From an uncultured Clostridia bacterium (GTDB lineage: Bacteria; Bacillota; Clostridia; TANB77; CAG-508), in contig CANQKB010000003.1 of NCBI GenBank assembly GCA_947624405.1, positions 1-38,349 of the forward strand: a stretch of 38,349 nt of DNA, in the 5' to 3' direction. Below, piece after piece: positions 28,858-38,349 of the stretch. Under the pieces are notes generated by a model. That model was not told where the DNA came from, did no database searches, and was given only the letters and a program-made list of their open reading frames with translations. The position numbers and the translations under genes were made by a program. Every line of letters starts with the position of its first letter. Within the stretch, counting starts at the first letter, position 1.

Positions 28858-31128
28858 TTAATAGTCTTCTTCTGATTTATTTATTCTTCTTAATGCTTTT
28901 TTGCTCTTTGAATAATCTGGTTTATATTTATTTGATACTAATGGATATACAACATCTCCTAATTTCTTTAATTCGCTTAAAAATTGTTTTGAATATCCAC
29001 TTGTTGATACATAACAATCTACCATACCACATAAATACTTTGACAAAGTTTCCTCATCGAATGGAATTGTAATAGCTGTCATTCTATCTCTATCAAATAA
29101 ATCTCTCATATATGACATTTCTGGATTATTATAACGTGATAGCCCTCCAATTATTGTCTTTTCTGTTAATCCTCTTACTCTCATAGCTTTATTAATTACT
29201 ATTTTAAGTTTTGCTGGTTCAAGTTTATCATTTGACTGTAAATCTCTCAAAAATGCTGTTAATGGCTGTATTGTCAATATATCCATTGTTTGCACTAAAT
29301 ATATCTCTTGTGCCAATTCAAAATACCATTCAGGTGTTGTAAAATCACAGTCTAATAATACTAAAGAATATTTTTTGACTACATTTGATATAACAGCTTC
29401 ATAATCTGTTACATCAACTTGTTGATTTGGTATTGATGTAAAAACAGTTAGATTTTTATTTACATCTATTCCCTCTAATATTCCATTTTCTAATTTTTCT
29501 AGGCAATTTGAAGCAACTCTTCTAAGTGGCTCTTCATTTTTTGTATATATATAATATGAATTTCTATTTTCTGTAAAATCAATTATTGCTGTTTTTATTC
29601 CTGATTTTGATAACATATCTGCGAGATTATTTATCAAGAACGATGTTCCGGCTTTCGTTGTTCCTACAAAAGCAACTACCTTTTTATCCCTTGTTAATAC
29701 ACTTGATAGTTCTCCATTTCCAATATTACTTTGAACCTTTTGTATATATCTATCTTCATCATTTTCTTCTCTTCTTATATTATTGTTTCCAGCAAATCCA
29801 TATAAATTCATGTTTTTTGGTTCATCATCTTCTTCAAATCCTGGAAGACTTGGTTCTTGAACACTTATATCATCATCATCATCAAAACCTGGTAAAACTG
29901 GTTCAGCTGGCTCTATATTTCTTTGAGGTATTGTTTGTTCTGGTTCAAAACCTGGTAAGATATTTTCTTCTACATTTTCTTCAACTGGCTGTTCAATAGT
30001 TTCAGTAACAGGTTGAACTACTTTTTTTGGTCTTCCTCTTCTTTTTGGTTGAACTGGTTGAGGTGTAACTGAAGGTTGTTGCATTGTTGTTTGACTTTCA
30101 AATTGTTGAGTATCCATACTTTCACTATTTTCTATAGGTTCTGTTACCTTTTTTGGTCTTCCTCTTCTCTTTTTTACTGGTTGTTCTTGTACTTCATTTA
30201 CCTCATTCTGTATCTCTTCATTTTCCTCTTGTACATCTTGTTTTATTTCTGGACTTTCTTTTATTTCTTGTTTTCTTGTTAATTTCTTTACTTGCTCTTT
30301 ATTTACTTCTGAAGGAATTACTACAGGTTTTGTAGGTCTTGAATTAGCTCCTTTGGTTTCAATAAAGCCTACTTTTAAATCGTCTTTCTTTTCTTCCTTT
30401 TTCCTCTTGCCAGTATTTTTATATGTTCCTTCACCAAATGTCATTATTGATTGATATTTAGGTGATTCTTGCTCTAAAACAGCTTTTACTCCAATAGGTA
30501 AAAACTTTGTAATTATTCTTAGTTGCGCATCAGTATACTGTGCAGCAATATTATTGAAGCTTTCAACATATCTTTCTGTATTCTTTCCAAGTTTTTTATA
30601 ATGTGTTAGTATATTTTGTATTTCTGTTTCACTAACACTATCTTCTGTTTCAGCTTGATACGTAACTTCGTCTGTTTCTATTTTATAATATGATTTTGCT
30701 TCTTTTTTTGTACGTGGTTTGTTAATCAAATTGCAAACTTGAGGTATGCTCCTATCTGAACCAATCAAAGCATTATATACTCCGATTGAAAATAATTTTG
30801 ATAATAAATTATCTGATTTTGAACGCCTATCTGTTGCTATAAAGATAATTGGTATATCTGTTCCGTTATTACTTATTGCTTCATCACTTATTTTATCTAA
30901 TTGCTCAAATAAAAATTTATCTATTAAGTCAAAATTATTACTTGAATAAGGCTCTAAATCTTCACTTATAACAATTCTATCATAAGTTTGATCCCTTTGC
31001 AATTCTTTTATTATTGCATTAAAATAATAAACATTTTTTCCTGATATTATTTCCCTATATTCTTTTTGATATAATTTTATAATAGACTCTGATATCTCTT
31101 CATTACTAACAGCAAATAAAACTTTCAT
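28858..31128 (-). CDS. MinD/ParA-like ATPase with receiver-like N-terminus and AT-hook-bearing linker
   Basis: VVAFVGTTKAGTSFLINNLADMLSKSGIKTAIIDFTENRNS (deviant Walker A); two KRRGRPKKV motifs; three LPGF[ED] repeats. Confidence 0.75.
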   Translation of the reverse strand: MKVLFAVSNEEISESIIKLYQKEYREIISGKNVYYFNAIIKELQRDQTYDRIVISEDLEPYSSNNFDLIDKFLFEQLDKISDEAISNNGTDIPIIFIATDRRSKSDNLLSKLFSIGVYNALIGSDRSIPQVCNLINKPRTKKEAKSYYKIETDEVTYQAETEDSVSETEIQNILTHYKKLGKNTERYVESFNNIAAQYTDAQLRIITKFLPIGVKAVLEQESPKYQSIMTFGEGTYKNTGKRKKEEKKDDLKVGFIETKGANSRPTKPVVIPSEVNKEQVKKLTRKQEIKESPEIKQDVQEENEEIQNEVNEVQEQPVKKRRGRPKKVTEPIENSESMDTQQFESQTTMQQPSVTPQPVQPKRRGRPKKVVQPVTETIEQPVEENVEENILPGFEPEQTIPQRNIEPAEPVLPGFDDDDDISVQEPSLPGFEEDDEPKNMNLYGFAGNNNIRREENDEDRYIQKVQSNIGNGELSSVLTRDKKVVAFVGTTKAGTSFLINNLADMLSKSGIKTAIIDFTENRNSYYIYTKNEEPLRRVASNCLEKLENGILEGIDVNKNLTVFTSIPNQQVDVTDYEAVISNVVKKYSLVLLDCDFTTPEWYFELAQEIYLVQTMDILTIQPLTAFLRDLQSNDKLEPAKLKIVINKAMRVRGLTEKTIIGGLSRYNNPEMSYMRDLFDRDRMTAITIPFDEETLSKYLCGMVDCYVSTSGYSKQFLSELKKLGDVVYPLVSNKYKPDYSKSKKALRRINKSEEDY

Positions 31129-31131
31129 TTG

Positions 31132-31545
31132 TTAACTCCTTCCAAAACCTTTTATTACGATTAAAAATACAAGTGGTAACACCTGACATATTACAAATAA
31201 TGTAATAAAGGCAATCATTGTATAAAAACCTTTGTATCTTACATCTAACTTCCTTATTCCTATTACATATTGATATATTGCACTTACTACTATTCCTAAA
31301 AAACAAAATGGAATACTAAATATTCTTACTTTATTTAATACAAATGCCGTAAATCCATATGTATCTGATTCATACAGTTCTTGATATTCTGCAAGCTCGT
31401 CTTTTTGTTCTTCTGATAATTCTACTAGCTTACTTGCACTCCCACTATTATTTAATACTTCATCCGCTACTCCTTTTACTGTATTAGGACATAACATTAT
31501 CATAAGTGCAAACATTATCGTTACTAAAAACATCACTTTTTTCAT
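31132..31545 (-). CDS. Hypothetical membrane protein
   Basis: 137 aa, signal-like N-terminus and two TM segments; adjacent to the MinD-like gene. Confidence 0.65.
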   Translation of the reverse strand: MKKVMFLVTIMFALMIMLCPNTVKGVADEVLNNSGSASKLVELSEEQKDELAEYQELYESDTYGFTAFVLNKVRIFSIPFCFLGIVVSAIYQYVIGIRKLDVRYKGFYTMIAFITLFVICQVLPLVFLIVIKGFGRS

Positions 31546-31766
31546 TATTATATTCCCTCACATTATTTTGACTAATTTTTCCTATATATTATCATACAAT
31601 AGAATTTGAAAAATATCAAGCAATTTTAGAAAATTTTACTAAAAAAGAAGTATTCTTTATTATAATCTATTTTTCACGCATATTATTTCTAAATTTGGTT
31701 AATATATCTAATAATTACGGTAAAAGTTTTTAAACTTGATTTTATACCAAGAAAGGAACATCAAAA

Positions 31767-32201
31767 ATGGATGAAAAAGAAAATCTAAAAATTTTAAAAG
31801 AACTTCATACAGGAGCAGAAATGGGAGTAAAAGCTATTTCATATGTTTCTGATAAAGTAGCTGATGATGACTTCAAAAGAGAACTTTCTACACAATACAA
31901 CCAATATGAGGACATCTTAAACAAAGTAACAGACATATACAATGATTATGGTGAAGTTCCAAACACATCTAATATCAAAAAAGACATAATGACATGGATG
32001 GGAGTTCAAATGAATACTATGAATGACAATAGTAATTCAAAGCTTTCGGAGATGTTAATTCAAGGAACTGTTATGGGTATTATTGAAGGCAGAAGAATTC
32101 TAAATAATAATCCTAATGTAGATACAAGAATAAAAGATACTTTAAATGAATTCGTGCAGTTACAGGAAAATTCTGTAACAAAATTAAAAGAATATCTATA
32201 A
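31767..32201 (+). CDS. Hypothetical helical (ferritin-like/DUF2383-like) protein
   Basis: 144 aa with GAGAAAGGAAC-like RBS upstream (aagaaaggaacatcaaaaatg); helical pattern, family assignment weak. Confidence 0.6.
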   Translation: MDEKENLKILKELHTGAEMGVKAISYVSDKVADDDFKRELSTQYNQYEDILNKVTDIYNDYGEVPNTSNIKKDIMTWMGVQMNTMNDNSNSKLSEMLIQGTVMGIIEGRRILNNNPNVDTRIKDTLNEFVQLQENSVTKLKEYL

Positions 32202-32260
32202 TTGATATTATACCCATAAATTAAAGTAGCAGTCCATTGCCTTTTTTAAATAATTAATAA

Positions 32261-32399
32261 AATGAGAAATAGTTGTTTTTACATTCACTTGGTGTCGCAA
32301 TCTCCAATCTAAAATATTAGTATGTCGATTGCTCCAATTCGCACTCGCTTTGCTCGTTTGGTCGCTTACGCGTTCATTTCAAAACAACTATTTCTCATT
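32261..32399. repeat. Palindromic intergenic element, copy 3
   Basis: Perfect 19-bp arms AATGAGAAATAGTTGTTTT/AAAACAACTATTTCTCATT, shared core. Confidence 0.95.
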
Positions 32400-32453
32400 C
32401 TCTACATTTGCGTAATAAATTGGCAATGGACTTATTGTAAATTAAGTATTAAG

Positions 32454-32636
32454 CTAGTTGTTACAACAGCCGAAATTTGTAAATAATAGCAAGAATATTA
32501 TTAAGAAAAACAATATTTCACTATTATTTCCACAGCAACCACAACCGTTGCCTCCAAACATTCCTCCTAAGAAACCATTTCCATTACCACATCCACAGTT
32601 TCTAGGTTCGTTATAATTTCTTTGTTCCTCTGGCAT
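32454..32636 (-). CDS. Small Gly/Cys-rich protein with C-terminal hydrophobic segment
   Basis: MPEEQRNYNEPRNCGCGNGNGFLGGMFGGNGCGCCGNNSEILFFLIIFLLLFTNFGCCNN. Confidence 0.6.
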   Translation of the reverse strand: MPEEQRNYNEPRNCGCGNGNGFLGGMFGGNGCGCCGNNSEILFFLIIFLLLFTNFGCCNN

Positions 32637-32769
32637 AACTTTACCATCCTTTCACATAAAAATATTAACATTAACTTAAATTTTTAAAAGTTTCTACAAT
32701 ATACTATGATTTTTTTCGAATTTGTGATACAATATTTGTATAAAAATTCACAAGAAAGAGGCGTAAATA

Positions 32770-35177
32770 TTGAATAAAAAAGTAGAACTTTTATCTCCTG
32801 CTGGTGATTTTGATTCACTAAAAGCAGCAGTTCAAAATGGTGCAGATGCAGTATATCTTGGTGTTTCATCATTCAATGCACGTTCATCTGCTCAAAATTT
32901 CACAATGGAAGAACTAAAAAAAGCTATTGAATATGCACACATTAGAAATGTAAAAATTCATTTGGCTCTTAATACTTTAATAAAAAATGATGAATTTGAA
33001 GATGCTCTTTTTATTGCAAAAAAAGCTTATGAATATGGTGTTGATGCAATTATTGTTCAAGACCTTGGTCTTGCTGTCACCTTGATTAGAACATTTCCAA
33101 AACTCCCTATTCATGCTAGTACACAGGTTACAACAAATAACTTAAATGGTGTTACTACACTTCAAAGACTTGGTTTTGAAAGAGTTGTACTAGGCCGTGA
33201 AACCTCTTTACAAGAAATTCAATATATCTGTAGAAATACAGATTTAGAAATAGAAACTTTTATACATGGTGCTATTTGTATAGGCTATTCAGGGCAATGT
33301 TTACTTTCTAGCATGATTGGAGCTCGTTCTGCAAATCGTGGAAAATGCGCAGGTCCTTGTAGGTTACCTTATGAACTTTTAGAAGATGGAAAAGTCATTG
33401 ATAATGGCTATCTTTTAAGTGCACGTGATTTATGTGGATTGAAATTTATTCCTTCTCTTATCGAAGCTGGCGTTACATCATTTAAGATTGAAGGGAGATT
33501 AAAATCACCTGAATATGTTGCAGTAGTCACTAGAATTTATAGAAAATACATTGATATGTATTATGATAATCATCATTATGAAATTGATTCAAAAGATATT
33601 GATGATTTACTTCAAGTATTTAACCGTGGTAATTTTTCTGTTGGGCATTTAGATTCAGAAGCAAATTGTGATCTTGTTTATAAAGAAAAGCAAAATAACA
33701 TGGGGATTTATATTGGTAATGTTTCAAATTATAATCCTAAAAAAGGTCACATAACACTTAATTTAAATAATTCTGTAGCCATTGGTGATTCTATTACTTT
33801 TGAAAATGAACCTACAAAATACAGGATTTCTGAGCTTATGTTTCAAGAAAAAAACATCCCTTTTGCATGTAATAATGAAGTAATCACTATTGGTAGAATG
33901 AAAGGTAATATAAAACCTGGAGATAAGATTTATAAAATCTCTAAGAAGACTCTTTCTGATTCTGCTAAATCTACGTTTTCTGGAAAAGAATTTAAGAAAA
34001 TTAAGCTAAGTTGTAAAATATCTATAAAAAAAGATAAACCAATTACACTTTCGATAATACCAAATAAAAATTATAAAAACTATGAGAATATAAGTGTCAA
34101 ATTAACTTCATCTATTATACCAATATCTGCAATTAATCAACCTTTGACAAAAGATAGAGTGATTGCTCAACTTTCAAAGACAACTGACACTCCATATGAA
34201 TTTGAAAAAATTACTGTAGATTCAGATGATAATTTATACATACCTAAATTTAGTGAACTAAATCTTTTAAGGCGTGAAGCTTTACAAAAGCTTGAATTTT
34301 TGGTTACCCGTAAATTTACAAGAGCAGAAGTATCAGTACATACTAAAACTTTTACAGATAAAGTTCACTCTAAGCCAAAAATCTCACTATTTTTAGCTGA
34401 TATAAAGCAAGATTATGATTACTCAAAATTAGAAGATGTAGATAGACTATACATTCCTCTAATGCTTTTTAATAATCCACAAAATACTAAAGCTATTGAT
34501 GAGTTAAAGGCTAAATTCAATATATACATATACTTACCTACTGTAATCACTTCTAATTATTCAAATTACTTTAATATGTTAATAAACAATATAATAGCTG
34601 ACTGCAATATTCGAGGCTTCGTTTTTTCTAATATTGGAGACCTAGCTTTGATTAACAGAAAAGATTTTGCAAATTTTGAAATGATTGCAAATTACAATTT
34701 GAATGTTTTTAATGATTACACTTTAAATGAACTTGCTAAAAATAATCTTTGTGCTATTACTTTATCACCTGAACTTAACAAAAATGATATTCAAAATATG
34801 CATTCTCAAGTTGATAAAGAACTTATAGTTTATGGTAAGTTAAAAATTATGACTGCAAAATATTGTCTTATTGGTCATGCTAATCGGTTGCTACCCAACT
34901 TGCCAAAGTAGATGCAAAGATGGGCATAGCTATTATTTGAAGGATAGAATGGGACTTTTATTTAAAATTGTTCCTCACAGATTTCAAGATACAACTGATA
35001 TATATAATGCTAAAACTTTATCTATTGAGTATGATGATTTAAATATTGATTATGCTAGAATCGATATTATGGATGAGTCTATTGATGAAATAAATAAAAT
35101 TATTAATACCGTAAAATCTGGCAAAAAGTTCTCTCGGTCCTGATTATACTAGTGGACATATTAACAGGAATGTGTAA
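32770..35177 (+). CDS. U32 family peptidase (DUF3656-type); joined by +1 shifts at CGG 34885-34887 and 35135-35137
   Basis: VELLSPAGDFDSLKAAVQNGADAVYLG, CIGYSGQCLLSSMIGARSANRGKCAGPCRLPY; YCLIGHAN+GCYPTCQSRCKDGHSYYLKDRMG...KKFS+GPDYTSGHINRNV*; TTG start. Confidence 0.92.
34885..34887 (+). other. CGG frameshift site, U32, first: AAT|C|GGT TGC
   Basis: Restores GCYPTCQSRCK. Confidence 0.9.
35135..35137 (+). other. CGG frameshift site, U32, second: TCT|C|GGT CCT
   Basis: Restores FSGPDYTSGH; in phase only after the first shift. Confidence 0.9.
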
Positions 35178-35228
35178 AGAGGAAATAAAAATATACTTTA
35201 ATGCTTTATCAATTAATAAATACTTACT

Positions 35229-36375
35229 TTATACCTTTCTTACTTCCTCCACAATCCTTGCCAAATTGTCTATAAGGAAATCCACATCCTCTTTTGTATT
35301 TTCTTCACCAAAAGTTACACGTAAAGCCGAATTTATATATTCCTTAGGTGTACCTATAGCAATAAGCACATGAGATGGTTCTGGTTCGCCTGAATTACAC
35401 GCAGAACCTGCTGATGCACATATTCCACATGCATCTAATTTCAAAAGTAAATTTTCTCCTTCTACACCTTTGAAAGAAAAATTTGCATTACCTGAAAGCC
35501 TATCATATCTTGCTCCATTTAGTTTCACATTTGATATTCTTTTTTCCACTTCTGTAATATAGTACTCTCTTAAATCAATAAGTTTTTTATTATACTCATC
35601 TATATTTCTATTTGCTATTTCTATTGCTTTACCAAGCCCTACAATTTCTGCAACATTTTCCGTTCCTGCTCTTTTATTTTTCTCTTGATGTCCTCCATCT
35701 AATATTCTTTCAAAATCTACTTCACTTTTTATATACAAGGCTCCAACACCTTTTGGTCCATAAAATTTGTGTGCTGAAAGAGATAAAGCATCTATTCCTA
35801 TATCATGCACATTAATTTTAATGTTTCCTATTCCCTGCACAGAATCTGTATGAAAATATATTCCATGTTTTTTTGCAATACTTGCAATTTGTTTAATTGG
35901 TTCTATTGTTCCTACCTCATTATTGGCAGTCATTATAGATATTAGAATGGTTTCATTTGTTATTGCATTTTCTAATTCATCTAACTTAACTTTCCCGCTC
36001 CTCATCTACATTAACATAAGTTATTCTATATCCTTGTTTTTGAAGTGATTTACATGAGTTTAGTATAGCATGATGCTCAACTTTACTTGTGATTATATGA
36101 TTTCCTTTACTCCTATTTGCATATGCAATTCCCTTTATTGCCAAATTATCGCTTTCACTTCCACAACCTGTAAAATATATTTCTTTAGGTTTTGCACCTA
36201 TTGCATAAGCCACTTGCTCTCTTGCGTGTTCTATTGCTCTTCTACTTTGCCTTCCTATACTGTATATTGATGATGGATTTCCAAAATTTAATCCAAAATA
36301 TGGTATCATTTCTCTTAAAACTTCATCCTTTACATATGTTGTTGCTGAATGGTCAAAGTATCTAATTTTGTTCAT
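35229..36375 (-). CDS. Cysteine desulfurase (NifS/IscS-like); joined by +1 shift at CGG 35995-35997
   Basis: RYFDHSATTYV, FGNPSSIYSIGRQSRRAIE, VNVDEE+GKVKLDELENAI, LSLSAHKFYGPKGVGALYI, SAGSACNSGEPEPSHVL. Confidence 0.95.
35995..35997 (-). other. CGG frameshift site, cysteine desulfurase: GAG|C|GGG AAA
   Basis: Codon 127; restores VDEEGKVKLDELENAI. Confidence 0.92.
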
Positions 36376-36450
36376 GTACTTTCCCTCCTATCCTTATTAG
36401 CTTATGTGTTTTAAGAAGTTTTAGAACTCAATATAGTAATAATGCGCAAA

Positions 36451-36483
36451 AAAAGAAATGCCATTATTTTTGACATTTCTTTT
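36451..36483 (-). terminator. Intrinsic terminator
   Basis: AAAAGAAATG ... CATTTCTTTT stem, A/T tracts both sides; downstream of the 36490-36960 gene. Confidence 0.75.
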
Positions 36484-36489
36484 TGTTCA

Positions 36490-36960
36490 TCAATCTTGTG
36501 CAAATAAATAGTCTATTGTCTTTGTTTCACTAGTACAATAAAATTTATTATTTTCATATTCAATATAATAATAATGTTCTAGTGATGGATCCTCAATCAA
36601 TTCTTGACTTCCACTGTTTATTTCTGCTAACAAATCCTTTATTTGTTCTTCTGTTAATTTAATCTTTTTTACTTTGTAATGATGTCCTTTTTCAAAAATT
36701 GAAACTTTTGGATAATATACATCCTCATCGAATATATAATATGCTATATTTTTTTCTGTATTAACTAAAACTTTTTTATAAATTCCCGAATACCCTGTAT
36801 CTGGAGTAAATTGCGGTGTTGTATTATAAGTTATACTTATATCATATTTTATGCTATTTATATAACTTTCATAAATCTTATTTTTACATAGGAATATTAC
36901 TGCTATTACGGCTATTAATATAATTAAAATTATTAATATTTTTTTCCTACTCATTTTCAT
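36490..36960 (-). CDS. Hypothetical N-terminally anchored protein
   Basis: 156 aa; single N-terminal TM helix. Confidence 0.65.
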   Translation of the reverse strand: MKMSRKKILIILIILIAVIAVIFLCKNKIYESYINSIKYDISITYNTTPQFTPDTGYSGIYKKVLVNTEKNIAYYIFDEDVYYPKVSIFEKGHHYKVKKIKLTEEQIKDLLAEINSGSQELIEDPSLEHYYYIEYENNKFYCTSETKTIDYLFAQD

Positions 36961-38349
36961 CTATCTTGCTACCTCCACACTTATATTCAACTTTTCACCA
37001 TTTATGTTACACTCTGTGCCATGTTCTTGGCTTTCTCTAATTATTAAATCTATTGTAAGTGTTTCTTTCTTTATGATAGCTTCATTATCTTTTGCAATTT
37101 TTTCAAGCATTTCATTTCCAGATAAATATAGATAAATTCTATCTAAAACTTCAAATCCACGCTCTTTTCTAAGATTTTGCACTTTTGATATTATTTCTCT
37201 TACATATCCTTCATTTTTTAATTCCTCAGTAATTGCTGTATCTAAAACAACTCCAACTGTTCCAGAACCTGCAAATGCAAATCCATCTTTTCCCTTCATT
37301 GTAACAAGCAAGTTGTCTTCGTTTAATTCTATCTTTTCATCTCCTACTTGTATTTCATGAGATTTTCCTGCTTTTATTTTTGTTGCAAGTTCCATTTGAT
37401 TACATTTTGCAATTTCTTGCTTTATTTGAGGAATTAACTTGCCGTATGTTTTGCCAAGTACAGGTAAATTTGGAAGTATCTCGAAGTTAACATATTTCGA
37501 CATATCAGCTCCAAGTTCTACTTTCTTAATATTTAGCTCATCTTTGATAATATCACCATAATATTCTGGCAATGTTTCAAGTGAAATTAACATTTCTGAC
37601 AAAGGCTGTCTATTCTTTATATTAGCTGAATTTCTCGCACTTCTGCCAAGTTTAACAATCTCATATGCTAAATCCATCTCTTGCTCTAATTTTTTGTCTA
37701 CGGCTTTTTCATCATATTCTGGCCATTTACATAAATGAACACTTTCAACTGCGTATTTATCCAAATTGATTACTAAGTTTTGATAAATTTCTTCTGCTAT
37801 AAATGGCACAAATGGAGCTATAACTTTTGTAAGTGTAACTAAAACTCTATATAATGTAACAAAAGCTCCTAGCTTATCATCTGTTAATTCATTACCCCAG
37901 AATCTTGTTCTATTACGTCTTACATACCAGTTTGAAAGTTCATCAACAAATTCTTCAATCTTTAATGCAGAGCCTGTAATATCATAGCTTTCAAGTCCTT
38001 TATCAACTTCATTAATCAATGTATTTAGTTTTGACATTATCCATTTATCCATTACATTCTTTGATACAAAATCTTTATATGCAAGTGGATTTATGCTATC
38101 AATATTTGCATATAATACATAGAATGAATATACATTCCACAACGTTCCTAGGAATCTTCTTGATGTATCTCCAACATCTTCCATAGAAAATCTTGTTGGA
38201 AGCCATGGGCTACTTGCTGTATAGAAATGCCATCTTGTTGCATCTGCACCTTCTTTTTCTATTACTTCAAATGGATCTACAACATTTCCTTTTGATTTTG
38301 ACATTTTTAATCCTTTTTTATCTAGCACATGTCCTAAAACAATACAATT
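36961..38349 (-). CDS. ileS: Isoleucyl-tRNA synthetase, C-terminal part (5' end outside window)
   Basis: [51 protein letters not shown]; frame continues upstream of ORF-track Met to window edge ([13 protein letters not shown]). Confidence 0.93.
   Translation of the reverse strand, partial: NCIVLGHVLDKKGLKMSKSKGNVVDPFEVIEKEGADATRWHFYTASSPWLPTRFSMEDVGDTSRRFLGTLWNVYSFYVLYANIDSINPLAYKDFVSKNVMDKWIMSKLNTLINEVDKGLESYDITGSALKIEEFVDELSNWYVRRNRTRFWGNELTDDKLGAFVTLYRVLVTLTKVIAPFVPFIAEEIYQNLVINLDKYAVESVHLCKWPEYDEKAVDKKLEQEMDLAYEIVKLGRSARNSANIKNRQPLSEMLISLETLPEYYGDIIKDELNIKKVELGADMSKYVNFEILPNLPVLGKTYGKLIPQIKQEIAKCNQMELATKIKAGKSHEIQVGDEKIELNEDNLLVTMKGKDGFAFAGSGTVGVVLDTAITEELKNEGYVREIISKVQNLRKERGFEVLDRIYLYLSGNEMLEKIAKDNEAIIKKETLTIDLIIRESQEHGTECNINGEKLNISVEVAR

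Noticed and set aside
1-38349. Frameshifts as ordinary sequencing/assembly errors or pseudogenes
   Set aside because: All 14 have the same change (C before GG), always in codon phase, always in coding sense for genes on either strand, and always restoring conserved Gly. Random indels would vary in base, phase and strand. Still needs read-level confirmation.
1-38349. Simple codon reassignment of CGG to another amino acid
   Set aside because: Reading CGG as any triplet leaves the frame broken; several sites are followed at once by zero-frame stops (CGG TAA, CGG TGA, CGG TAG).

Overview
AT-rich window from a Firmicutes/Clostridia-like genome (spoIIM, ruvX, ireB, DUF1292-type and tmcAL genes present). 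It holds a partial Mg-type P-ATPase gene, a surface-polysaccharide cluster (manA, phosphoglucomutase, flippase, several GT4 glycosyltransferases, O-antigen-ligase-like protein, rmd, gmd, manC), then housekeeping genes (xerD-like, spoIIM, PHP/HhH protein, ROK kinase, RNase HI, tmcAL, ruvX, ireB, a MinD-like ATPase, U32 peptidase, cysteine desulfurase, partial ileS). Main observation: ten different genes are split into adjacent frames, and all 14 breaks occur at an in-frame CGG codon. Skipping the C of CGG (a +1 shift, reading CGG-N as (C)GGN = Gly) restores a conserved glycine and the full-length protein each time. By manual scan I found no in-frame CGG anywhere in the window that is read through as Arg, while CGA, CGT, CGC, AGA and AGG are used normally. 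The rule holds for genes on both strands and in coding-sense only, which argues against random sequencing error and for a systematic +1 frameshift or quadruplet-like decoding at CGG. Second observation: three copies of a ~140-bp intergenic palindromic element, with a near-invariant core, a variable 12-13 nt spacer and locus-specific but perfectly complementary arms. A different structured element beside rnh has the same architecture. All calls come from reading the sequence; no database search or folding software was run.
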